A stretch of 33,206 nt of DNA from assembly GCA_938003615.1 (NCBI GenBank), contig CALKXO010000300.1:1-33206 (forward strand), given 5' to 3'. How positions within the stretch are numbered: the first letter of the stretch is position 1; every line of letters starts with the position of its first letter. Source of the stretch: an uncultured Pirellulaceae bacterium (GTDB taxonomy: Bacteria; Planctomycetota; Planctomycetia; Pirellulales; Pirellulaceae). This document shows, piece by piece, positions 9,001 through 18,523 of this stretch. A program made the position numbers and the translations under genes. The notes beneath the pieces were generated by a model. The model had not been told where the DNA came from and did no database searches. It saw only the letters and a program-made list of their open reading frames with translations.

Positions 9001-9915
9001 ATGTCACAAACGCCTCTCTCGCAAAACACCGCCGCTGAGCAAACATTGCTCAGCCCCCAACTGCTTGCCAAGCTCGAGCATATGGAGTTGATCAGTCGCA
9101 AGATCTTCCGTGGCCGAATGAAAGGTGAACGCAAAAGTCGTCGGCGTGGACAAAGCGTTGAGTTCGCTGACTTTCGCAACTACGTGGCTGGCGATGACTT
9201 GCGTTTCATCGATTGGAACATGTACGCGCGGTTGGACAAACTGTTCTTGAAACTGTTCTTGGAGGAAGAAGACCTGCACTTCTATTCTCTGATTGATGTG
9301 AGCGATTCGATGAAGTTTGGATCGCCTTCGAAATTTGAATACGCCAAGCAACTGGCTGCCGCTCTGGGATACATTGGGCTGTGTCGCACCGATCGCGTAA
9401 AAATAGAACCACTGGACGGCAAACGTTCCACAAGTGCCCCCGTGTTTCGTGGCCGCAAAAACCTTTGGCCAATGATTCAGTATTTGCAAGGGGTAGCGTC
9501 GGGCGGCAACGTGTCGCTTACCGAAGCCGTTAAGTCGTTTTGTTTGCGGAATTCGGGCAAGGGGATCGTGGTCCTGATTACTGACCTGATGGACAAACAG
9601 GGATACGAGGAAGCGCTGAAGTATCTTGTGGCTCAGGAGATGGACATCTATCTGATTCACGTACTGTCCCAAGAAGAAATCGATCCCGAGATCGCGGGTG
9701 ACTTGCGATTGATTGACTGTGAGGATCAAGACGTGGCGGAGGTCAGTGTCAGCCAGCGTTTGCTGGACCGCTACCGCAGCACGTTGGCTCAGTTCATCGG
9801 CCAGGCGCGCGATTTCAGTTCTAAACGCGGCATCGTCTATACCATGACCAGCACGGAGCGATCGGTTGATCGATTAGTATCGCGGTACCTCAGGCAACGA
9901 GGGCTGGTGCGATGA
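9001..9915 (+). CDS. DUF58 domain protein
   Basis: 304 aa. GERKSRRRGQSVEFADFRNYVAGDDLRFIDWNMYARLDKLFLKLFLEEEDLHFYSLIDVSDSM is a typical DUF58 signature. Confidence 0.93.
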   Translation: MSQTPLSQNTAAEQTLLSPQLLAKLEHMELISRKIFRGRMKGERKSRRRGQSVEFADFRNYVAGDDLRFIDWNMYARLDKLFLKLFLEEEDLHFYSLIDVSDSMKFGSPSKFEYAKQLAAALGYIGLCRTDRVKIEPLDGKRSTSAPVFRGRKNLWPMIQYLQGVASGGNVSLTEAVKSFCLRNSGKGIVVLITDLMDKQGYEEALKYLVAQEMDIYLIHVLSQEEIDPEIAGDLRLIDCEDQDVAEVSVSQRLLDRYRSTLAQFIGQARDFSSKRGIVYTMTSTERSVDRLVSRYLRQRGLVR

Positions 9916-11915
9916 ATTTTGTTTGGAACACGTTGCCATGGTGGGGCTGGCTGACGCTGTTGGCTGTGCCGCCGCTGATTTTTCTGCTGTACTTTTTGAA
10001 ACTGCGTCGCAGTCCGGTCGAAGTGCCCAGTACGTGGCTGTGGGCAAAGGCGATTGAGGATATGCACGTCAACAGTCTGTGGCAACGGCTGCGAAAAAAT
10101 CTGTTGATGTTGTTACAGATTTTGTTTGCATTGTTGTTGCTGGCGACCTGTCTGCGCCCTGGTTGTGACGGCACCGATCTAGCTGGGCAGCGGTACATCT
10201 TTTTGATCGATAACTCGGCCAGCATGTCGGCGACCGATACGCCGTCGGGTGTCAGCCGTCTGGAGTACGCTAAACAGGAGATCCGCAAGGCAATTTCTCA
10301 GATGCAATCTGATACATCGATGATGTTGATCAGTTTTTCGGACCAGGCGAATGTCGTCCAGTCGTACACACGCAACAAAGGCGAGGCGCTGATTCGCTTG
10401 GACTCCATTGGACAAACCGAGCGGTCAAGTGATTTGAACGAGGCGCTTGTCGCTGCGGCCGGTTTGGCCAATCCCGGACGCACCAGCGACAAGGAAAGTT
10501 CTATCGATGTGCAAGTCGCAGAGGCACTCGACGCGGTGCTGATGATCTACAGCGATGGTGGAGTAAGGAAAGTACCGCGTTTCGCTCCGGGGAAGCTATC
10601 GCCAGAATACCATGCCGTCGGCAGCGTCGATGATCCACCGACGAATGTTGGCATCGTTGCATTTTCTATCAGTGAGCCGGCTGAAAACGGGGCAGCGCAG
10701 GTTTTTGCGAGGTTGCAGAATTCTGACGATCAGAGCCAGAGCATCAGTGTTTCACTGTTTGTCGACAATCAGTTGCAGGATGCGGAGGCCCGTATTGAGA
10801 TCGATGCGGGGCAAACGAAAAGTGTGAGCTTTGACCTCCCGAGTGTCTTGGTCAGCGCCGAGACCCCTGTTGCGGTGCGGCTGAAGATTGATCAAGACGA
10901 CATTTACCTGCAAGACAATCAGGCTTTTAGCGTACTGAACCCACCTGGTAAATCTAATGTTTTGGTCGTCAGCCGCGACAATCCATATTTCAAGTTTGCT
11001 TGTTCAACTGAGTTGATTCGGAAACAGGCGAAGGTTGATTTTCAGGATTGGGACTACCTGACGACGGAAGAGTATTTGGAAAAATCGGTGCTGGGAGACT
11101 ACGACCTAGCGATATTCGAAGGGATTGTCCCCGATTTGATGCCGCGCTGTAATACTTTGGTGCTGGGCGCGCTGCCGAAATCGGACTGGAAGTCTGTTGG
11201 AGAAAACTCTCCTACACCGATTTTCGATTTCGACTCGTCACATCCGTTGCTCACAGCGGTGCAAATGGGCAGCGTGACGATCATCAATAGCGATAATTTG
11301 GAGGGGCCAAAAGGTAGTCTCTCGTTGATTGAGGCGAGCGATGGCCCCATCGGCGTGCTTGCCCCGCGCGAGGGATACCTTGATTTCGTATTAGGTTTCT
11401 CAATCGTTGAAATTAGCAACGATGGCGACGCAGTCATTAATTCCGACTGGCCGAAAAAATTGAGCTTTCCGATCTTCGTTCAGAACGTGATCGCCAATCT
11501 TGGTGGCGCATCCCGATTCACCAGCGATCAAAATGTGAAACCCGGTGATCTTCTGAAGTTGAAACGAAACGATGGGGTTGAGCGATTGGAGATTGAAACT
11601 CCCGATGGCCGAAAGGAACTGGTCGAGTCTCAGAAAGAAAATTCATTTCAATTTTCGGGCACCGATCGGTCTGGAATCTATCGCGTCAGCAACGCGGAAA
11701 CGAAACAACTTCAGCGTTTGGTGCCGGTGAATTTGCTCGACGCAACCGAGAGCAATCTGACCGTCAGAGAATCGCTGGACCTCGGATACTCAGAGTACAA
11801 ACAGATCAGCACCCGAGTCCCCAGCCGCAAGGAATGGTGGCCATGGTTACTGGGAGCGGGGTTGGTCTTGTTGATGGTCGAGTGGCTAATCTACAACCGC
11901 CGAGTCTTCATTTAG
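9912..11915 (+). CDS. BatA-like N-terminal membrane domain + VWA domain protein
   Basis: 667 aa, overlaps the DUF58 stop by 4 nt (ATGA). N-terminal PPLIFLLYFLKLRRSPVEVPSTWLW, MIDAS-like FLIDNSASMSATD, C-terminal TM helix. Confidence 0.88.
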   Translation: MNFVWNTLPWWGWLTLLAVPPLIFLLYFLKLRRSPVEVPSTWLWAKAIEDMHVNSLWQRLRKNLLMLLQILFALLLLATCLRPGCDGTDLAGQRYIFLIDNSASMSATDTPSGVSRLEYAKQEIRKAISQMQSDTSMMLISFSDQANVVQSYTRNKGEALIRLDSIGQTERSSDLNEALVAAAGLANPGRTSDKESSIDVQVAEALDAVLMIYSDGGVRKVPRFAPGKLSPEYHAVGSVDDPPTNVGIVAFSISEPAENGAAQVFARLQNSDDQSQSISVSLFVDNQLQDAEARIEIDAGQTKSVSFDLPSVLVSAETPVAVRLKIDQDDIYLQDNQAFSVLNPPGKSNVLVVSRDNPYFKFACSTELIRKQAKVDFQDWDYLTTEEYLEKSVLGDYDLAIFEGIVPDLMPRCNTLVLGALPKSDWKSVGENSPTPIFDFDSSHPLLTAVQMGSVTIINSDNLEGPKGSLSLIEASDGPIGVLAPREGYLDFVLGFSIVEISNDGDAVINSDWPKKLSFPIFVQNVIANLGGASRFTSDQNVKPGDLLKLKRNDGVERLEIETPDGRKELVESQKENSFQFSGTDRSGIYRVSNAETKQLQRLVPVNLLDATESNLTVRESLDLGYSEYKQISTRVPSRKEWWPWLLGAGLVLLMVEWLIYNRRVFI

Positions 11916-11936
11916 TGCTCGCCATTTAGTGCTCGC
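11909..11936. repeat. Perfect 14-bp tandem duplication spanning a stop codon (CATTTAGTGCTCGC x2)
   Basis: catttagtgctcgc catttagtgctcgc read directly; the first copy contains the TAG of the upstream CDS. Confidence 0.9.
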
Positions 11937-11967
11937 CTTGTCTATTCCAATGCGATTTATTTGTCCG

Positions 11968-12038
11968 CGTAGCCGATCTCGCAAGAGTCTGGAAAATTTG
12001 CTCGAAAGGCAGTCCAAGGTCTGGCGACTTCGGCTACG
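11968..12038. repeat. Imperfect inverted repeat with 25-bp arms between convergent genes
   Basis: Left arm cgtagccgatctcgcaagagtctgg; right arm ccaaggtctggcgacttcggctacg. Hand count gives 19 of 25 positions pairing, with a 21-nt loop. Confidence 0.6.
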
Positions 12039-12094
12039 GAAAATCGCTGAAAAATCGCTGAGTGAGAGCACGCTCTTTACGCACCGATCAAACA

Positions 12095-13714
12095 CTATCG
12101 CATGCTCATCGGCAACACGGTGTCGAACAGTTCCTTTACTTCTGGGAACTTCTGGTCGGTGTCGCCCGTTTCGACTTTCAACTCGTAAATTCGATTCTTT
12201 AGCTTATTGAAGGTCGCTGCGTACTTCGGATCGTTGATGACGTTGTTCATTTCGTTGGGGTCGTTTTTTAAATCATACAATTCCCAATACGGTTCGGTCG
12301 TGTCCACCTTTTGTGGACTGTAGAACCAAGAATCGTCAAGCTTGCGACCGTAGAAGAAAATCAACTTAAAGTCTTTTGTACGCACGCCAAAGTGGGCCGG
12401 ATTGTCATGGTGAGCCATGTGCATCCAGTAGCGGTAGTACGACGCCGTTCGCCAATCGTCCGGCGTGTTGCCTTGCAGGTTGGCAACGAAGCTGTGCCCT
12501 TGCAATTTTTGATCAGGGGCCAGAGATGCAATTTGGTCAGTAGCTCCAGCCAATTCCAGCAGCGTCGGACAAAAGTCAACGTTATTGATAATGTCCTGGT
12601 TAACTGTCCCAGCTTTGAATTTTGCAGGATAACGCATCACGAACGGCATCCGCAACGACTCCTCATACATCCAACGTTTGTCAATGTAGTCGTGCTCGCC
12701 CAGCATAAAGCCTTGGTCAGCCGTGTAGACGATGACGGTGTTGTCTAGTTCGCCCGTGTCTTCCAAATGCTTCAACAATCGACCGACGTTGTCATCGACA
12801 CCTTTGACACAACGCAGAAACTTCTTCAGGTAACGCTGGTAAGCAACCGTCATGTACTCATCTTCTTCGAGGCTGTCATCGACGAACATGTGCATCCCCA
12901 TCCGTCGGCGCTTGTTTCGTTTGCCAACGCTAGTTCCATAAACCTCTCGACCATCGGGCCCGTGATTGACTCGGTTACGTAGGCTTTCAGGTTCCGGAAT
13001 GGTCTCGTCCTGATACAGAAAGTCATAGCGTTCCGCATTTTCAAAATTGTCATGAGGAGCTTTGAAGTGATGCATCAGGAAGAAGGGTTTGTCTTTTTGC
13101 TTACGATTCTTCAACCATTTCAGGGAGATATCGGTGATAGCGTCAGACGAGTGTTTATGTGCACGAAAAGTGTTTTTTGGCCAAGGCTTAGGACCTTGCA
13201 TGCGGAATTCCGGATTGTGATACCAACCTTGTCCCGGTAGTACGGTGTAGAAATCGAAGGTCTTGGGTTCCACTTTCAGATGCCATTTCCCAATCATCGC
13301 CGTTTCGTAACCCGCCGCTTTGATCATGCGTGGCAAATTATGTTTGCGATGCGGCAGCTCTTGGATCAGCGTATAGACGCCGTTGGTATGCGAGTACTGG
13401 CCGCTCAAAATTGTAGCGCGGCTGGGGGTGCAGATGCTGTTGGTGCAGAAACAATTGGCCAGTCGCACACCTTCTTTGGCGATGCGGTCAATGTTGGGCG
13501 TCGGGTTCAAATACGCCAAACGACTTCCGTAACATCCGACGCCGGTCGACGTGTGATCGTCGGACATGATGTAGAGGATGTTGGGCTTCTGCGCGGTATC
13601 GCTTGCCTTATCGCCCGACGCATCCTCAGCGATCGCTGAGGAGGTGACGAAGGAGAGCAAAACTAACTGTAGAAACGATAACGTAACAATGCACGACGCG
13701 CGACCAGTTTTCAT
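12095..13714 (-). CDS. Type I sulfatase (formylglycine-dependent), secreted
   Basis: 539 aa. Signal-like N-terminus, NILYIMSDDHTSTGVGCYG, CTPSR sulfatase signature (SICTPSRATILSGQYSHTNGV), MIGKWHL, YTADQGFMLGEHD. Confidence 0.95.
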   Translation of the reverse strand: MKTGRASCIVTLSFLQLVLLSFVTSSAIAEDASGDKASDTAQKPNILYIMSDDHTSTGVGCYGSRLAYLNPTPNIDRIAKEGVRLANCFCTNSICTPSRATILSGQYSHTNGVYTLIQELPHRKHNLPRMIKAAGYETAMIGKWHLKVEPKTFDFYTVLPGQGWYHNPEFRMQGPKPWPKNTFRAHKHSSDAITDISLKWLKNRKQKDKPFFLMHHFKAPHDNFENAERYDFLYQDETIPEPESLRNRVNHGPDGREVYGTSVGKRNKRRRMGMHMFVDDSLEEDEYMTVAYQRYLKKFLRCVKGVDDNVGRLLKHLEDTGELDNTVIVYTADQGFMLGEHDYIDKRWMYEESLRMPFVMRYPAKFKAGTVNQDIINNVDFCPTLLELAGATDQIASLAPDQKLQGHSFVANLQGNTPDDWRTASYYRYWMHMAHHDNPAHFGVRTKDFKLIFFYGRKLDDSWFYSPQKVDTTEPYWELYDLKNDPNEMNNVINDPKYAATFNKLKNRIYELKVETGDTDQKFPEVKELFDTVLPMSMR

Positions 13715-13914
13715 AAACCATCATCCGGGAAGAAATTGTTAACAGTGGGTTTTTCCGCAATATCTTAATTGGGCCGCGTCGACGGTGTCAAAGGCCAATC
13801 GGTAGCAGCGAGGATTTTCTCCGATATCCGTTGGGGCGTTCGTGTCTCGCAATATTGAAGCAATGTTGAGGCGTTGCACTTGGCCAATCTTTCAAGAGAT
13901 TGCATCCATTGCTC

Positions 13915-13952
13915 GCATGACGTCCTGAGCTTTGCATGACGTCTTGGGGTTT
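13915..13952. repeat. Two tandem 19-bp imperfect repeats (GCATGACGTC[C/T]TG[A/G]G[C/G]TTT)
   Basis: gcatgacgtcctgagcttt / gcatgacgtcttggggttt read directly. Confidence 0.7.
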
Positions 13953-13972
13953 GCGAGTCCGACTACGGAGAA

Positions 13973-15142
13973 TCAGCTAACTTTCACTTCGTCCAATGCG
14001 GCCTCGATCTGATCCAAGCTCGCGCCGAAGAGTGTTTGAGCCATTTGATCAAGCGACGCGCGCTCGCCTTCCATTCTGACAGTTCGGGCCGAGTGGGTGT
14101 AACTTTCGGCTGGCTTAAGCGCTAGCGCTGGACTGATCGTTTCCAGTTCGAAGAAGCCGCCTAATTTCCCGCCGGAATCGTTGGGCCCGTCGTTATAGGC
14201 ATTGATTACGTCGCCATCGAACGGATCGTCCTGGTGCTTCCACAGATTATTGGTGTATCCGGCAGGTGCTGATTCCGGCAGATTGAAATCGACGACTGCC
14301 AAAATTCCTGTTTCGGCAGTCCAGCTGCCCAGTCGCGAACAGGCGCGCGGGAAGGAGATTCCGAGCTTCGACCGGAAGTTTCCATCACCACGTAGGAATA
14401 TCAGCCCCAGCTCTTGGTCGACCTTCAACCGATCGCCAGAAAGCTTGCCAAAATAGTCTGCCGTTACGATCTGCCCCAGTTCATCGACATCGCCTTTTTT
14501 AAACGGCGCGATCAGTACCGCGTTAGGAGACGGCGGGTTCATGCACAGTGACCACAGCGCAATCAGACCTGTATCCTGTACCCAAGCTGATTCGGACGTG
14601 TTGGTGAGTTTGTTGTCCGCGACGTGCCCCACCAACCTTACGCTCTCGGGAATATCGACTTTCAAACCCTCTGCCACCGTTTCGCGCGACAGCAGTGTGA
14701 CTTTTCTCTCTAGCGAAAATTCAAACGTGAACCCGCTCATGTTCGTGACAGCGCTCTTCTTCAGATACGTCAGTGAGTCGGATTGGGTATCGATCAGCTC
14801 AAATGACTCGCTGTCGATGCAAGCAGGGGTGCGCCAGCTGGCGAAGTCCATTTTCTCAGATCCCGGTTCAAAGAAGACCGAAAACTGGCCTCCTTCTGGA
14901 GAGATCCAAATTCTGTCCTCGCCACCAAATAGGTTGATTTGGGGATCGACCATTCCTTTTTCGAAAGCATCGTAATTGATGTAGCCGTTGCTGTGCCCTT
15001 GGTCACCATTGGAGGAAGACGTCATCGTGCGGCCCTGAAGTTCAGCAACGCAAACCAGCTTGGCTCCGTCGGAATTGCTCAAGACCTGTGTTGGGTAGAA
15101 ACGGCTAATGAAGGCGAGGTCTTCTCCGAAATTATTGGGCAT
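13973..15142 (-). CDS. DUF6786-like protein of unknown function
   Basis: 389-aa ORF. GEDRIWISPEGGQFSVFFEPG, NTSESAWVQDTGLIALWSLCM, YTNNLWKHQDDPFDGDVINAYNDGPNDSGGKLGGFFELETISPALALKPAESYTHSARTVR resemble this planctomycete-enriched family from memory; not searched. Confidence 0.65.
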   Translation of the reverse strand: MPNNFGEDLAFISRFYPTQVLSNSDGAKLVCVAELQGRTMTSSSNGDQGHSNGYINYDAFEKGMVDPQINLFGGEDRIWISPEGGQFSVFFEPGSEKMDFASWRTPACIDSESFELIDTQSDSLTYLKKSAVTNMSGFTFEFSLERKVTLLSRETVAEGLKVDIPESVRLVGHVADNKLTNTSESAWVQDTGLIALWSLCMNPPSPNAVLIAPFKKGDVDELGQIVTADYFGKLSGDRLKVDQELGLIFLRGDGNFRSKLGISFPRACSRLGSWTAETGILAVVDFNLPESAPAGYTNNLWKHQDDPFDGDVINAYNDGPNDSGGKLGGFFELETISPALALKPAESYTHSARTVRMEGERASLDQMAQTLFGASLDQIEAALDEVKVS

Positions 15143-15424
15143 GGTCGGCGTTTCTGTTTGCAGGGAAAGAATTTATTTTGGGGCGGCAACCCCCATGGTT
15201 TCAAGAACTTGAGTTTATGCACATGAGTTTAGGCATGCTCATATCCGGAACAACAGGGGCGAATCTACTTTAGGATCGTAATTTGTATCGATTATAGGGA
15301 TTACTCTTGTCAGTCAATATATGCCCGAAATTTGGGATATTCGAGTCTTTCTGGAAGTCATGATTTTGCTTGTCGTGCCGGTCGATGGAAAAGCATGTAA
15401 CCATGCCTTGATTGAAATCGGCCC

Positions 15425-17365
15425 ATGACCAGAAACGCTAAAAAAACTATTTCCCCCCCCAAGGCAAATCAACTTAAGGGCAGGTTCTCGGTACTTTCGC
15501 GACTGACACTCACTGCGGTATTGCCTTGTGCGATGGTGTTGGGATGCGCGACATCGCAGCGGAACATTACGACATTCGAAACGTCTTGCACGCCTTGCCA
15601 AGAGGTGCTGCAACAGATCGAAAAGCCCCAACTTCAGTGCGACGATGGCACCGATGGAACTGAATTCATGTCAGGGCCACCTATTTCGATCGAAAGTTTT
15701 GGCGACGTTGAACCGTGGGATTTGACGTTGGACCAGTGTGTCGAAATATCGTTGGCGAACAGCAAAGTCATGCAGAAGCTTGGCGGCGTCGTGGTTGGCT
15801 CGCCGGCCGCAGCCCGAACGTTGTTTGACCAAGCGATACAAGAAACCAGCATTGGCGGCGTTGAGAATGCGCTATCCGCTTTCGACGCGCAAGTCACTTC
15901 TAGCTTCTTCTACAATCGCAGCGAACGTGCTTTCAATAACCTGTTTATTGGTGGTGGTGCTCCGCAGTTGACCAGCAACACCTCCAGCTTCCGCACCGAA
16001 CTTTCAAAACAAACGGCCACCGGAGCACGCTTTGCCGTTCGAAGCCTGATCGACTACAACCGCAACTCGTCTCCTGCGAACCTATTTGGGTCGACGTACG
16101 ACGCGGTCAACCAACTCGAATTTCGTCAGCCTTTACTGCGTGGACGCGGAACGGCCGTCAATCGCATCGCGGGGCCTAATCCTATCGCTGGTCAATACAA
16201 TGGCGTCCTGATTCGTCGAATCAACAGCGACATTTCACTATCTGATTTTCAAGCTGCGGTACGAGATCTGGTACGTGATGTGGAAAACAACTACTGGGAG
16301 CTATATTTTGCGTATCGCGACCTTGATACGAAACTGGCGGCCAGAGAGTCTTCACGCGAGACTTGGGAAAACCGAAAGTTGCGTTTTGAAAACGGATTGG
16401 GGCGCCCCGACGACGAGGCTCAGGCGCGTCAGCAGTATTTCAACTTCAATGCACAAGCGAAAAATGCATTAGCCGGAACGGCCAACGGGCAAACGGGGGT
16501 TCTTGGCACCGAACGTAACCTTCGGCGGTTGATGGGGATCAGCACCAACGAGCAACGACTGATTCGGCCTACGACAGATCCTGTGATGGCACCCGTTTCT
16601 TACGATTGGCAACAATCCCAACACAGTGCATTGGAGAATCGAATCGAACTGAATCGGCAGAAGTGGACCATTCGCCGACGTGAACTAGAACTACTGGCAG
16701 CCAAGCAACTCAACAAATGGCAATTTGATTTTGTGGGCCAATACGGATTCCGTGGCTTTGGCGACAATCTACTAGGTTCGCGCGGTCGCCCTAACGGCAG
16801 TGCGTTTTCAGATCTTGCCCAAGGCAATTTGGATGACTGGCAGCTTGGCGTTGAATTCGGAGGTGCGATTGGAAACCGCGCTGGGCACGTTGCGATTCGC
16901 AATGCGGAACTCAACCTCGTACGCGAGCGAGCGATTCTCAAGGAACAGCAGCGGCAGATCGTTCACGATCTGAGTGCGGCTTGGACGGAGGTCGATCGCT
17001 CTTTAGAAAACATGAAAACGACTTTCAATTCTCGTATTGCTGCCTTTGATGAATTGGAGCCGAAACGCAAACGTGTGGAAGAGGGACAAGATCAAGTCTT
17101 CTTCCTGTTGGACGCTCAACAGCGCACGGCGACCGCAGAAAGTTCTGTCCATCGCGCCGTGGCGGACTACAACAAGGCACTTGCCAATTACGCTTACACT
17201 TCAGGCAGCATGTTGTCCCGTTTTAACATCACCATGACCGAAGGGCCTTGGACTCAAGAGGCTCAGGCCAACGCGGTTCGCAAAGCCGATTATTGGCAGA
17301 ACCAATCCAGAGATACTTATGGCAATGATCTGCCACCGGTCAGCAGCGGGCCAGTCATGCAGTAG
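15425..17365 (+). CDS. TolC-family outer membrane efflux protein with lipoprotein-like N-terminus
   Basis: 646 aa. Lipobox-like AMVLGC, DLTLDQCVEISLANSKVMQKLG, long coiled-coil segments, QLEFRQPLLRGRGTAVN, DQVFFLLDAQQRTATAESSVHRAVADYNKALANYAYTSG. Confidence 0.88.
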   Translation: MTRNAKKTISPPKANQLKGRFSVLSRLTLTAVLPCAMVLGCATSQRNITTFETSCTPCQEVLQQIEKPQLQCDDGTDGTEFMSGPPISIESFGDVEPWDLTLDQCVEISLANSKVMQKLGGVVVGSPAAARTLFDQAIQETSIGGVENALSAFDAQVTSSFFYNRSERAFNNLFIGGGAPQLTSNTSSFRTELSKQTATGARFAVRSLIDYNRNSSPANLFGSTYDAVNQLEFRQPLLRGRGTAVNRIAGPNPIAGQYNGVLIRRINSDISLSDFQAAVRDLVRDVENNYWELYFAYRDLDTKLAARESSRETWENRKLRFENGLGRPDDEAQARQQYFNFNAQAKNALAGTANGQTGVLGTERNLRRLMGISTNEQRLIRPTTDPVMAPVSYDWQQSQHSALENRIELNRQKWTIRRRELELLAAKQLNKWQFDFVGQYGFRGFGDNLLGSRGRPNGSAFSDLAQGNLDDWQLGVEFGGAIGNRAGHVAIRNAELNLVRERAILKEQQRQIVHDLSAAWTEVDRSLENMKTTFNSRIAAFDELEPKRKRVEEGQDQVFFLLDAQQRTATAESSVHRAVADYNKALANYAYTSGSMLSRFNITMTEGPWTQEAQANAVRKADYWQNQSRDTYGNDLPPVSSGPVMQ

Positions 17366-17440
17366 TAAATAGCATTTTACCTTAGTGCCCTATTGTCGGC
17401 TTGCCGTATTCACGTCGTTCACATCGCGGCAACGAAGCCA

Positions 17441-18505
17441 CTACTTCACCGACAGTTCGACGATAACCGGAAAATGATCGCTGCCGGCCGCTTCGCCAAC
17501 CGTCCGAGAGTGGACGCAGACCGATGCCGATACAAACACATGGTCGATGGGAATGCGAAGGAGTTTCTTCTTCGCGTACCAAGTTCCGTCGTAGCCAAAT
17601 CCCTGTCGGCTGTCGCGGTATCCCGTTTGGTCTAAAAAGTCACTCAAGAATGCCGACCAAGGGACGCAATTGAAATCGCCAACCACCACGGTAGGTACGG
17701 AATCCGTCGACAAGAAGTCCCCCATCTCTTCAATTTGCTGGTTGCGAATGTCAAGGCGATTGGGGTCCATCGGCGAAAGTAGATGAGCGCCGGCAATTCT
17801 CAATGGTTTGTCGCCGATCTTCACCGTTGCGACGACAAACGGATTGTCGGTGCGCCGTTTGGCAAGTTGCAAAACGGTTTCTTTCTCGATGGGCAGCTTG
17901 CTAAAAAGAGCGATGCCGAATCCGTGCCAACGGGCTTGCTCAATCCGATAAGGATAGACTGAGTGCAGACGTTCCATTGCGGGTTGCCACTGGTTGGCAA
18001 ATTCCAACATGACAAACACATCCGGATCGTGTCGTTTGATTTCTTCGATGATCTCAGTGTGCTGACGGTTGCTGCCAAGCACATTGAACGACATGACACT
18101 GACGGTCTGAGGACTTACCCAATGGTCAGCGCTGCTGGCCGAGTAAGACGTCGGTAGGAACACCGAGACCGTCCCTATCATGGCCCATAACGTTGCGCCC
18201 AGCCAAACCGCGGCCAGCCATTTATGTTTCAAAAGGAACAGTGCCGGGGCACTAACCAGCAAAGTCATCAGGATATAGGCGCGAAAATTGCAGATCAATT
18301 CGCAAACGAGAAAGTAGCGTCCTAGCAGTGACGCGAGAAACAAGAGGATGGGCGGCAGGACGAGGCAGTACAGAAACATCCAGCCGATTGCGGCAACGAT
18401 CCTAAATCGTCGGGGCGGAGTGTCGGCGTCGACTGCAGCATTGTCAGTCGTTGGCCCGGAGTCTGTTGACAAACGTTCAGGCTTCGAAGTTTCTGTTTCG
18501 CTCAT
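17441..18505 (-). CDS. Membrane-anchored endonuclease/exonuclease/phosphatase (EEP) family protein
   Basis: 354 aa. N-terminal TM helices, then VMSFNVLGSNRQHTEIIEEIKRHDPDVFVMLE, VVVGDFNCVPWSAFLSDF, PIDHVFVS, GSDHFPVIVEL. Confidence 0.9.
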   Translation of the reverse strand: MSETETSKPERLSTDSGPTTDNAAVDADTPPRRFRIVAAIGWMFLYCLVLPPILLFLASLLGRYFLVCELICNFRAYILMTLLVSAPALFLLKHKWLAAVWLGATLWAMIGTVSVFLPTSYSASSADHWVSPQTVSVMSFNVLGSNRQHTEIIEEIKRHDPDVFVMLEFANQWQPAMERLHSVYPYRIEQARWHGFGIALFSKLPIEKETVLQLAKRRTDNPFVVATVKIGDKPLRIAGAHLLSPMDPNRLDIRNQQIEEMGDFLSTDSVPTVVVGDFNCVPWSAFLSDFLDQTGYRDSRQGFGYDGTWYAKKKLLRIPIDHVFVSASVCVHSRTVGEAAGSDHFPVIVELSVK

Positions 18506-18523
18506 CCAAACTGGATTGCCGGA

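Noticed and set aside
9004-9729. 241-aa minus-strand ORF
   Set aside because: Antisense to a strongly recognisable DUF58 gene; no family-like motifs.
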